Positions 55,156-61,570 of a stretch of DNA of 64,000 bases are shown here, piece by piece (position 1 is the stretch's first letter; each line of letters starts with the position of its first letter). The DNA comes from Mucilaginibacter gracilis (GTDB lineage: Bacteria > Bacteroidota > Bacteroidia > Sphingobacteriales > Sphingobacteriaceae), in assembly GCF_003633615.1 (NCBI RefSeq), contig NZ_RBKU01000001.1, positions 3,720,001 to 3,784,000 on the forward strand, given 5' to 3'. The position numbers were made by a program, and so were the translations under genes. The notes beneath the pieces were generated by a model. That model worked only from the letters and a program-made list of their open reading frames with translations, searched no databases and was not told the DNA's origin.

Positions 55156-55183
55156 TTGGGCTGTTTAAATGGTGTTTAATTGG

Positions 55184-55567
55184 TTATTTACAACTATCGG
55201 TTGACGAATAATCAAACCATTTAATCCAGCCGCGAGGTGTTAAAAACCCCCACTGCCTAACCTTTTTAAAGGTTATGACCAACGACCAAACGGGTTGATG
55301 AATTTCTAACCTGTGCAGACTTTCGGCAGGGCGGTACAATACTGATCCGCGCCCGTATACCTTGCTGCCGGTTTGGGTGTACTCAACGTAACCGCCTTTT
55401 AAAAGGATGGTAACAAACGCCCAGGGATGGTCATGTTGACACTCAAAATCACTCAGTATGATATTGTGAACCTTTACAGCAAACCACCGGCAGGTAAACA
55501 AGCTATACCTGATGAGGTACGGCTTATTATCTATTCTTTGAATTACTTTCTTTTTGTAAAGTTTCAT
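55184..55567 (-). CDS. Cupin-like metal-binding protein
   Basis: 127 residues. H-D-H-P-W-A-F-V-T-I-L-L-K-G-G-Y-V-E-Y and later Y-R-P-A-E-S-L-H-R-L-E fit a cupin barrel with two His, a Glu and a late His as metal ligands. Substrate unknown; such proteins occur in Bacteroidota phages. Confidence 0.7.
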   Translation of the reverse strand: MKLYKKKVIQRIDNKPYLIRYSLFTCRWFAVKVHNIILSDFECQHDHPWAFVTILLKGGYVEYTQTGSKVYGRGSVLYRPAESLHRLEIHQPVWSLVITFKKVRQWGFLTPRGWIKWFDYSSTDSCK

Positions 55568-55570
55568 GGC

Positions 55571-55891
55571 TTAAATATTTGCTTCTGCGTTTTTAACAAC
55601 CCTTAACAACATCTCGGTTAACTCCCTTTCAGCATCTACAGAGGCAAAATTTGTAGTTACAATCTCCTTTACAAGATGTTGGATATTGATATTGATTACC
55701 TTCGGCTCCTGAACTTCCGTTAGGTATTTAGCTATGCCGCCATAAAAGGCAACATTGTATTCAAAACGGCGTATTTCCTTTGGGTTTTTAGTATTCAATA
55801 ATGAATATTGGTTGTCGGTTACCATGTTTAAGCACCTGCTAACAATAGCATCTTTGCTAAGTGGTTTAATTTCTGTTGTTGCTGTTGACAT
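55571..55891 (-). CDS. Hypothetical protein
   Basis: 106 residues, helical, polar. No motif recognised. Three bases from the cupin-like gene; same operon. Confidence 0.6.
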   Translation of the reverse strand: MSTATTEIKPLSKDAIVSRCLNMVTDNQYSLLNTKNPKEIRRFEYNVAFYGGIAKYLTEVQEPKVININIQHLVKEIVTTNFASVDAERELTEMLLRVVKNAEANI

Positions 55892-55912
55892 AATGTTTAT
55901 TGATTTAAAATT

Positions 55913-56560
55913 TTAAAATAGTTGTGGTTGGTTAGTGGGTTTGTTTTTACTGCTCTTTAGTTGTTTTAATTCGGCTATTTTTTCGGGCCATATATCCCAG
56001 GTTTTACCGCCGCCTAAGCGGCTAACTACCTTAGCCTGGAAGCCGCTAACCTCTATAATGGCATCCATCATAAATTCAAGCTGCTTGCCCAGGGGGTTGC
56101 CTTTCCACGAGATTAGTATGATTGACTTGTGAGGGAAACGATCATTAAGCTCACACCACTGGGCAAAGGTTAGGCCCATGTAATTGGTGCTATCTAAAAC
56201 GATAATTTTACCGATGCTTTTACCCTGTAGTTTTTTAAACCATGCCGGGAATTTGCTTTGTGTACGGTCGGCAAGGCTAAATTTGCCTTTAAAGCGGCCC
56301 ATGTTATTGCGCTTAAAAGCCATTTGAAAGCCACGTGTTTTGTATTGTTCGGTACTGTTAAAGTTTACTTTGCCTACATGCTCACAAAGTGCCTGGCACA
56401 ATTGAAACACGTACTCGGTTTTACCATTTTTGGCCGGGCCTTCAATGTGTATCCTAAAGTTCTCGCATAAGTCGCCCAGGTGTTCTTTCCACTCCGGGGG
56501 TAAGTCTAATTCGACGAAATTCCACGATTCTATATCGCTTACGCCTGCGTTTTTTGCCAT
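55913..56560 (-). CDS. P-loop ATPase
   Basis: 215 residues from ATG at 56560 (MAKNAGVSDI), preferred to a start 120 bases upstream that overlaps the preceding gene. Walker A G-P-A-K-N-G-K-T and Walker B-like G-K-I-I-V-L-D-S indicate a RecA/AAA-like fold as in phage recombination or terminase-like ATPases. Possibly a DNA-handling ATPase for replicative transposition. Specific family not assigned. Confidence 0.65.
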   Translation of the reverse strand: MAKNAGVSDIESWNFVELDLPPEWKEHLGDLCENFRIHIEGPAKNGKTEYVFQLCQALCEHVGKVNFNSTEQYKTRGFQMAFKRNNMGRFKGKFSLADRTQSKFPAWFKKLQGKSIGKIIVLDSTNYMGLTFAQWCELNDRFPHKSIILISWKGNPLGKQLEFMMDAIIEVSGFQAKVVSRLGGGKTWDIWPEKIAELKQLKSSKNKPTNQPQLF

Positions 56561-56624
56561 TTTGAATGATTTTAATAGTTTGGTTTGCGGTAAAAGCAGC
56601 TTATAAAAGCAGCTAAGAATATGA

Positions 56625-56846
56625 TTAGCATTTTTCGAGTACGTGAGCAGGTAACCATACATATTGGCGAATACTCTCAACCCATGTTTTAATACCTAAC
56701 CATGCTTCACATTCGCCTTGCTTTAGTTCAACATCGGCTACCTTGATAACTTTGCCGGGCCTAAAAGTGGTGCGGTTGGTTCGATACGTTGTTGTAATGA
56801 TAGCCTTATCGCCCTGGGCGAATGACTGTTTGTTTGTATAATTCAT
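56625..56846 (-). CDS. Hypothetical small beta protein
   Basis: 73 residues from ATG at 56846 (MNYTNKQSF); the longer in-frame start runs through tRNA-like element B. Beta-rich with F-R-P-G-K-V-I-K-V-A-D, an SH3-like pattern. Not recognised. Confidence 0.55.
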   Translation of the reverse strand: MNYTNKQSFAQGDKAIITTTYRTNRTTFRPGKVIKVADVELKQGECEAWLGIKTWVESIRQYVWLPAHVLEKC

Positions 56847-56864
56847 TTTAATTGTTTTAGTGGG

Positions 56865-56908
56865 AACCCGGCACCCGAAACGAACGGGTGCATGCTCCAA
56901 GCCGGGTT
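56865..56908 (-). ncRNA. tRNA-like element B
   Basis: Fold: acceptor-like stem AACCCGG/CCGGGTT (7 bp), small hairpin GCT-TGG-AGC, T-arm-like stem CACCCG/CGGGTG with loop TTCGTTT. It follows TAA of a tiny upstream ORF and precedes the next start by 18 bases. The T-loop lacks the usual A58, unlike A, C and D. Confidence 0.55.
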
Positions 56909-56972
56909 ACATTAAAGGTTGGGAACTAACTTCCGGGCCTTGCCTTGCGGTAGGTGCCTTATCGTGTGCCAT
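56907..56972 (-). CDS. Possible 21-residue peptide before element B
   Basis: ATG at 56970-56972, stop TAA at 56907-56909, which is the start of element B. Sequence is basic and unremarkable. Weak call: its only support is that the other three elements also abut a stop codon. Confidence 0.25.
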   Translation of the reverse strand: MAHDKAPTARQGPEVSSQPLM

Positions 56973-56991
56973 ACCTTTGTATTTTACATGA

Positions 56992-57600
56992 CTACTTTTC
57001 TAATAGCAGCCCGTTAGTTACTTGCACATTGTATGTACCGCCCTCAACTTTATGCAGCTTGATATAATCTTGTTGCTCTTTTTTGGGTAAGCTATCCCAG
57101 TCCACCGGCTGTAATTCTTCGGGTTTGTAAAAATTGCTTGCAATGGCATATTTGTTAAAAAACACATCCTGCAACTGCTTGCGCCGGGCGTTTTTGGTTT
57201 TGGTAGTGCGGCATTTAGCCACATGCGGGGCCGCAAACTTTTGCCACTGTAATTTCATGTGCCTCCGGAAGTACTCGTATGCAGATGATACCGTGATGTA
57301 ATCAAAGTAAGTTACCCGCATGTGGATCGTTTTGCTCCCTTTCTGCATCCGGCCAATATCCTTTGGATAGTCGCCCAACATGGTTTTTATCAACCGTTCC
57401 ATTAAGCTTAATTCCAAATCGGTAGTATAGCTCAGGCCGTACCAATCCATATCCAACGAATCCAGGTCAACACCTTTCATGTTGTACTTTTCAAGCATTT
57501 TATCCAATGCCTTTTCGGCGGCAGCTCTCTCGCCCTCGGTACTACCGCGCTTAACGAGCTCGTAAATCTTTTTTAGCTTTTCTTTTTGTTCGGGTGTCAT
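56992..57600 (-). CDS. DUF2786-like protein
   Basis: 202 residues. N-terminal 1-42 (K-I-Y-E-L-V-K-R-G-S-T-E-G-E-R-A-A-A-E-K-A-L) matches the DUF2786 pattern of S/T-x-x-E-x-x-A-A-x-x-K-A. The rest is helical and basic. In Mu-like phages these occur near gemA; role unknown. Confidence 0.7.
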   Translation of the reverse strand: MTPEQKEKLKKIYELVKRGSTEGERAAAEKALDKMLEKYNMKGVDLDSLDMDWYGLSYTTDLELSLMERLIKTMLGDYPKDIGRMQKGSKTIHMRVTYFDYITVSSAYEYFRRHMKLQWQKFAAPHVAKCRTTKTKNARRKQLQDVFFNKYAIASNFYKPEELQPVDWDSLPKKEQQDYIKLHKVEGGTYNVQVTNGLLLEK

Positions 57601-57893
57601 GGTTTTAAGTTGAAGTCGGGATACATAAATTGATAGTCTATCATTGAAATGATGCGCCCATCCAGTGGGTGAGCCCTAAGTTTTAGCGTAGTGCTTTCGC
57701 TGCCGGTCATTACATCTCGCACACTTATTTCACCGGCGTTTACAACTGTACATTCCTTGTCCGGCCACATCTTTTTAACCAGGTCAAGGCAGAGCTCGGC
57801 CATATCAGCATGTACTAATAGGTTTGGAAATATTATTGGCATTTTGGCGACCATGCCGTTATCCATCTTTTGGTTAATCATGATATATTTCAT
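57597..57893 (-). CDS. Hypothetical protein
   Basis: 98 residues, alpha/beta with conserved-looking V-R-D-V-M-T. Not recognised. Overlaps the DUF2786-like gene by ATGA. Confidence 0.6.
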   Translation of the reverse strand: MKYIMINQKMDNGMVAKMPIIFPNLLVHADMAELCLDLVKKMWPDKECTVVNAGEISVRDVMTGSESTTLKLRAHPLDGRIISMIDYQFMYPDFNLKP

Positions 57894-57900
57894 ATTCTGA

Positions 57901-58131
57901 TTAGCTAAAGCGGATTGATATTACTTTTTCGCTTATCGGTTTAATGTCAATTGCGCCACACAAAACACCTAATTGGTCTAAAGCGCTCAACTCCAATTTC
58001 CCTAAACTGCTTACCATAATTGTAGCGGTGTAAACACCGCCACCGGCTTTGTTATTGGTTTTAGCCGGGCTGCCTGGGAATACATTTGTGAGTACCTCCA
58101 ATAGCTTTTTTGTGTTCGTTTCTGTAATCAT
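57901..58131 (-). CDS. Hypothetical small protein
   Basis: 76 residues with a Gly-rich turn (N-N-K-A-G-G-G-V-Y-T-A). Not recognised. Its start lies 21 bases after tRNA-like element C. Confidence 0.6.
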   Translation of the reverse strand: MITETNTKKLLEVLTNVFPGSPAKTNNKAGGGVYTATIMVSSLGKLELSALDQLGVLCGAIDIKPISEKVISIRFS

Positions 58132-58152
58132 TTTTAATTGTTTTATATTTTG

Positions 58153-58195
58153 AACCCGCCCCGGCCTCGAACCGGGGGTGACTTCCAGTCGGGTT
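58153..58195 (-). ncRNA. tRNA-like element C
   Basis: Fold: acceptor-like stem AACCCG/CGGGTT, small hairpin GACT-GGA-AGTC, T-arm-like stem CCCCGG/CCGGGG with T-loop TTCGAGG. It begins in the TAA stop of the 55-codon membrane gene. Acceptor and T stems stack to 12 bp, as in tRNA. Identical to D over 43 bases. Confidence 0.6.
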
Positions 58196-58361
58196 ATAAT
58201 CTTGCAAAAAAGCCGCCCTCATATAATATCCATAGGGTAATTGCAGAGCCTATTAAGGCTCCAAAAAAGTTATATTGACCGCTTTTTTTTTCGCCATGTT
58301 TTGCAAGGCTAATTCCCCATTGAAGTATGTGAGATATGATTACCAAGTATTGTGGCCACAT
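58194..58361 (-). CDS. Small two-helix membrane protein
   Basis: 55 codons from ATG at 58359-58361 (MWPQYLVIIS) to TAA at 58194. Two hydrophobic helices flank a polar loop K-H-G-E-K-K-S-G-Q-Y. The stop codon is shared with tRNA-like element C. Holin- or toxin-like size, function unknown. Confidence 0.65.
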   Translation of the reverse strand: MWPQYLVIISHILQWGISLAKHGEKKSGQYNFFGALIGSAITLWILYEGGFFARL

Positions 58362-58397
58362 ATTTTAAATTTGTTTATCCTGGCACCATTGCCATTG

Positions 58398-58440
58398 AAC
58401 CCGCCCCGGCCTCGAACCGGGGGTGACTTCCAGTCGGGTT
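58398..58440 (-). ncRNA. tRNA-like element D
   Basis: Identical over all 43 bases to element C, 245 bases away, so either a recent duplication or strong constraint. It starts one base after the TAA of the 58-codon zinc protein and ends about 35 bases before the ATG of the small membrane protein. Confidence 0.6.
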
Positions 58441-58617
58441 TTAATTTGCCGGTTCGGCACGCTCGGCCATTTCTTTATGTGCCAGTTGCACCTCGCGTTC
58501 GCAAGCCTCGCAAATGCAATCAGGGCAAAGGGTATCCTTACATATTTCGCACTCGGTTGATTCATCCAGCAGGATGGTTGCGCCGCAGTTGGCGCAAAAA
58601 ATATCTACTTTACACAT
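58441..58617 (-). CDS. Small multi-zinc-knuckle protein
   Basis: 58 codons from ATG at 58617 (MCKVDIFCAN). C-x2-C pairs occur as F-C-A-N-C, C-E-I-C, C-P-D-C and C-I-C-E-A-C, at least two zinc sites, then a helical tail. It overlaps the DUF3164 gene by 13 bases. Probably a DNA- or RNA-binding or adaptor protein. Confidence 0.65.
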   Translation of the reverse strand: MCKVDIFCANCGATILLDESTECEICKDTLCPDCICEACEREVQLAHKEMAERAEPAN

Positions 58618-59264
58618 GTTGAAAGGGCTACTACTATAGATGAAAAATTGAGGTTAATTGCTTTCCACGCGCCGTTTTCCTTAACCCAAAAGCGGGTGTA
58701 ATCCTTAGTTTCGGATGGTGTCCAGGCTTCTTTAAACAGCTTGATGCCCTCTAACCAATTGGAATCCTGATAGTCGTTTTCCATCGCGTAAAGCTTTTGT
58801 ATCTGCTTTACATCAAGCTTATCCTTACTGCGTTCCAGTATCTGCATAATAAACTTTTTGGTTTTTTCGTCGCCCGAAAACTGGCTGTTTAAAAAGTCTA
58901 TCATGTGGCGTTCGGCCTGGTCGGCCCGTTCGTCAAAATGGCCCAGCGTTTGGCGGCTAAACTCAATTTTATACATGGCATCGCGGCTTTCTATAGTAAA
59001 GTTGCCTTTACCATCGCTGTGGCGTTTGCTGTATTCCTGCAATAATTCGTACAGGGTGCCCAGGCTATTAAACACCTTGCTTTTAAATAATTCAAGGGTG
59101 GCACCCAGGGCAATAGCTTCAAGGGATAACTCCACAATGGTATCTTCCTTTAATTGCTCATACGCTGCACGTTTGGCGTTGGCGGCGGCTACGTTTTTTT
59201 CATGGCGGTCTTTTAATATCGCCTCTAATTGTTCGGTTGTTAGATGGTCTACGTTAATATTCAT
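58605..59264 (-). CDS. DUF3164 family protein
   Basis: 219 residues. The order matches DUF3164, common in Mu-like phages: G-N-F-T-I-E-S-R-D-A-M-Y-K-I, F-D-E-R-A-D-Q-A-E-R-H and the C-terminal W-x-E-G-I-K-L-F-K-E-A-W. Role unknown, probably early DNA metabolism. Confidence 0.8.
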   Translation of the reverse strand: MNINVDHLTTEQLEAILKDRHEKNVAAANAKRAAYEQLKEDTIVELSLEAIALGATLELFKSKVFNSLGTLYELLQEYSKRHSDGKGNFTIESRDAMYKIEFSRQTLGHFDERADQAERHMIDFLNSQFSGDEKTKKFIMQILERSKDKLDVKQIQKLYAMENDYQDSNWLEGIKLFKEAWTPSETKDYTRFWVKENGAWKAINLNFSSIVVALSTCVK

Positions 59265-59268
59265 TTTC

Positions 59269-59439
59269 TTAATTTTTAACTATTTGAGATTGTAATAATT
59301 TGCGTTCGTTTTGGGCTTCAATCATCTCTTTATAGATCATTTTAGCCTCGTTTGTAGGTTCTTTATCCACGAAAGGGATAAGTGAAATCATACATAGTTC
59401 TTCATGGGCGCGTAGTGCGTCAATAAGGTGTATTTCCAT
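59269..59439 (-). CDS. Small helical hypothetical protein
   Basis: 56 codons from ATG at 59437-59439 (MEIHLIDALR) to TAA at 59269, 4 bases before the DUF3164 start. Helical, acidic N-half, Gln/Lys C-end. No other gene fits this gap. Confidence 0.6.
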   Translation of the reverse strand: MEIHLIDALRAHEELCMISLIPFVDKEPTNEAKMIYKEMIEAQNERKLLQSQIVKN

Positions 59440-59443
59440 ATAT

Positions 59444-59761
59444 TCAATTGGTTTTTTGGTGTATAATTCCTATTACTTTGTTGATGGTTATGGCACTGGT
59501 GGAAGCTATCTTGCACCGTTCATTTTGGCAGTACTCTAAAAGGGCCAGGCCGTGAGGTATGGAAATGCTAAACTTGTATTCGGTTTGAAACATATCCCAA
59601 ACCTTATTTAGCCACACCAGTAACTCGGCTAACGTTGCCATTACGAGTTTACTCGCATCGGTTTTTGTTTCGCGGAATTGCTCACGATGCAATGAAAATT
59701 CAATAAAATGGGCAAGGTTGCTTAACTCATCCCTGGTTAGTTTTAGCTTGATTTTTTTCAT
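59444..59761 (-). CDS. Hypothetical helical protein
   Basis: 105 residues, helical. Not recognised. Overlaps the gene upstream by 35 bases and precedes the 56-codon gene by 4. Confidence 0.6.
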   Translation of the reverse strand: MKKIKLKLTRDELSNLAHFIEFSLHREQFRETKTDASKLVMATLAELLVWLNKVWDMFQTEYKFSISIPHGLALLEYCQNERCKIASTSAITINKVIGIIHQKTN

Positions 59762-59966
59762 TCTCCAACTCTTTTAGTTTACCTTTTGCGTTTATGGCTA
59801 AGTACTTGAAGTATGTACTCCGGCTGATGGTGATAAAGCGGGGCTTAACAGCGTTTTCATATATCCACTTGTTTGTCCGGCCATCATTGGCGTAGTATAT
59901 CTCCTGAACAGCGAGCACCCTTAGGTAATGGTTAACTTGTTTTTTATGTAGTCTTTTGTTCATCAA
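59727..59966 (-). CDS. Hypothetical basic protein, possible DNA-binding
   Basis: 79 residues, basic, with S-R-S-T-Y-F-K-Y-L-A-I near 48-58 as the recognition-like helix. Could be a Mor-like or other regulator by position after gemA, but no family is recognised. Confidence 0.5.
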   Translation of the reverse strand: MMNKRLHKKQVNHYLRVLAVQEIYYANDGRTNKWIYENAVKPRFITISRSTYFKYLAINAKGKLKELENEKNQAKTNQG

Positions 59967-59967
59967 A

Positions 59968-60399
59968 TCAGTTATGCACCGCCTGGTATATCTCGCTTAA
60001 TTGCTTTTCCTGGCGGTTTTTCGCCATAGCAATCAGCTTTTTACACAGGGCTTGCATTTCGGGTACGCTCATTTCATAGAGCAGCTTACCCGCTATCCTT
60101 TTATCCATAAGGAAATGGTTTACACGCTTCCAGTCGGCAGGTGTTGAGTAAATACCGTACTTAGTAAGGTTCACCAACACGTTACTGCGCCAGGCCTTAA
60201 TTTTCGGATCATCGCTATAGCGGTTAGCCGCACCGGCTTGCACCCGGTTTAATAAAGCGTCCAAATCTTTATCGGTTAAATCGCGGCTACTGGTTACGTT
60301 ATAGTCACTCAGTAAGTCGCCTTTGCAGTCAATTGCACCAAGCTTTATAAGCATTACGTGCAATTGCTGTAGCTTTTTATTGCGTGTTTTAGTGTCCAT
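59968..60399 (-). CDS. GemA-like regulatory protein (DUF1018)
   Basis: 143 residues. The opening [13 protein letters not shown] and [10 protein letters not shown], then a C-terminal M-P/K-K-R-I-A-G-x-L-L-Y-type region, fit Mu GemA (gp16), which modulates host gene expression and replication. Located right after mu B, as expected for an early regulator. Confidence 0.6.
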
Positions 60400-60402
60400 A
60401 AC

Positions 60403-61332
60403 TTACAGGCTAAAGGTTTGCGGTGCAGTTATCAGGTTGTCGCTAAGGGCTATTTTAATAGCGGTTAGGCTATCGGATATGCCACGGAACGTTACTTTTG
60501 AACGCCAGTGAAACGGCTTCATGGCTTGTGTTTTAACACGGCCCATTACAATGTTGAGGGCTTCGCCGCTTAGGCCATTGGCTATAAAAATGCGCTCGGC
60601 CTCGGTATCAGTTGGCGCGCTCATGGTATAGTGAACCATAAACAGGCGGTCGAGCGTTTCGCTAAACAGGTGTTTGTTTTTGTTGGCTCCCTTTAGCAGG
60701 TTATTGATAAAGTATGGAGTACCGGCCAGTACAATACCGCAGGTACCTTTTAAGGCCGTCATTAAGTCTTTTACAGCCACCACCAAATGATCTTTAAGGG
60801 CCGATATTTCGTCTATCTGCACCAAGCAATCTTGCTTATCCAGTGTGGTTTTTATCTTTAAAATTTGTTGTTTGTAAGTACCATCGGTAGAAACGCCAAC
60901 CGCCGTTAACAAAAGGGCATTCAATTGCTTGCGGGTGTTAACACTTTCGCAGTTGATGTAATAAACCTTGTGGCCCTGGGTACGTTCCTGATGGCGTTTG
61001 TAGTACTCCAAACCGATTGATTTACCATAACCACCGTCACCAATAAGCGGCACAAATACCTTGTGCGTGTAAGCGGCAGTACAGGCATCCAAAGCCTTTT
61101 GCAGGTTTTCGGTGCCTACAAACTTGTAATCATCGTTATTGCCCAGGTACTTAATAATCAGGTTCCAGGTGTTTTCGCCTACAATGTTATCGGCCTCCCA
61201 GTTATTCAATACCTGGCTCATCATGCCTTTGGTAATGCCCAGGCGTTCGGCAAACTTGTTGTTGCTTAGTCCGCTTTCTTGCATGGCTAATTTTAGCCGT
61301 TCAATCAGTTGCGCTTTCTCTGCTGTTTTCAT
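60403..61332 (-). CDS. MuB-like transposition ATPase with XRE domain
   Basis: 309 residues. N-terminal XRE helix-turn-helix (12-48, S-N-N-K-F-A-E-R-L-G-I-T-K-G-M-M-S-Q) and AAA ATPase core with Walker A G-D-G-G-Y-G-K-S (98-105) and Walker B C-L-V-Q-I-D-E. MuB selects target DNA and activates the transposase. The HTH at the N-terminus, as in Mu B, supports non-specific DNA binding. Confidence 0.9.
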   Translation of the reverse strand: MKTAEKAQLIERLKLAMQESGLSNNKFAERLGITKGMMSQVLNNWEADNIVGENTWNLIIKYLGNNDDYKFVGTENLQKALDACTAAYTHKVFVPLIGDGGYGKSIGLEYYKRHQERTQGHKVYYINCESVNTRKQLNALLLTAVGVSTDGTYKQQILKIKTTLDKQDCLVQIDEISALKDHLVVAVKDLMTALKGTCGIVLAGTPYFINNLLKGANKNKHLFSETLDRLFMVHYTMSAPTDTEAERIFIANGLSGEALNIVMGRVKTQAMKPFHWRSKVTFRGISDSLTAIKIALSDNLITAPQTFSL

Positions 61333-61364
61333 ACTTTTGATTTTGAGTTTTTAATTATTGAATT

Positions 61365-61380
61365 GGCCCCTGCAAGGGCC
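61365..61380 (+). terminator. Plus-oriented hairpin and T-run inside the early operon
   Basis: GGCCC and GGGCC with a 6-base loop, followed on + by TTTTTT. On - no T-run follows. It therefore looks like a terminator for rightward transcripts, opposite to the genes here; possibly it stops antisense transcription. Confidence 0.45.
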
Positions 61381-61384
61381 TTTT

Positions 61385-61564
61385 TTATTTATTAATTGCT
61401 GTTAAAATTGCTGTAGCCGATACGATATGTTTCATCGCGGTAAGCAGGGCCATTGTAGAATCTTCATCCAAGGGGTTAACATCATACAGGGCCTCTATTT
61501 GGGTTTCTAAGCCGTTTAACTCCTTACATATTTCGGCTATCCTCGTTTTTTTTAGTATGCTCAT
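61385..61564 (-). CDS. Small hypothetical protein between transposase and MuB
   Basis: 59 codons from ATG at 61562-61564 (MSILKKTRIA) to TAA at 61385. Helical, with C-K-E-L-N-G-L-E-T-Q-I-E. Six bases from the transposase stop. No family recognised. Confidence 0.6.
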   Translation of the reverse strand: MSILKKTRIAEICKELNGLETQIEALYDVNPLDEDSTMALLTAMKHIVSATAILTAINK

Positions 61565-61570
61565 GGTTAT

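Noticed and set aside
56561..56680. 40-residue N-terminal extension of the P-loop ATPase
   Set aside because: It overlaps the preceding gene by 56 bases and has unlikely composition; the ATG at 56560 fits better.
54901..58440. Complete functional tRNA genes
   Set aside because: The elements are only 41-44 bases, lack anticodon and full D arms, and most lack a 3' CCA.
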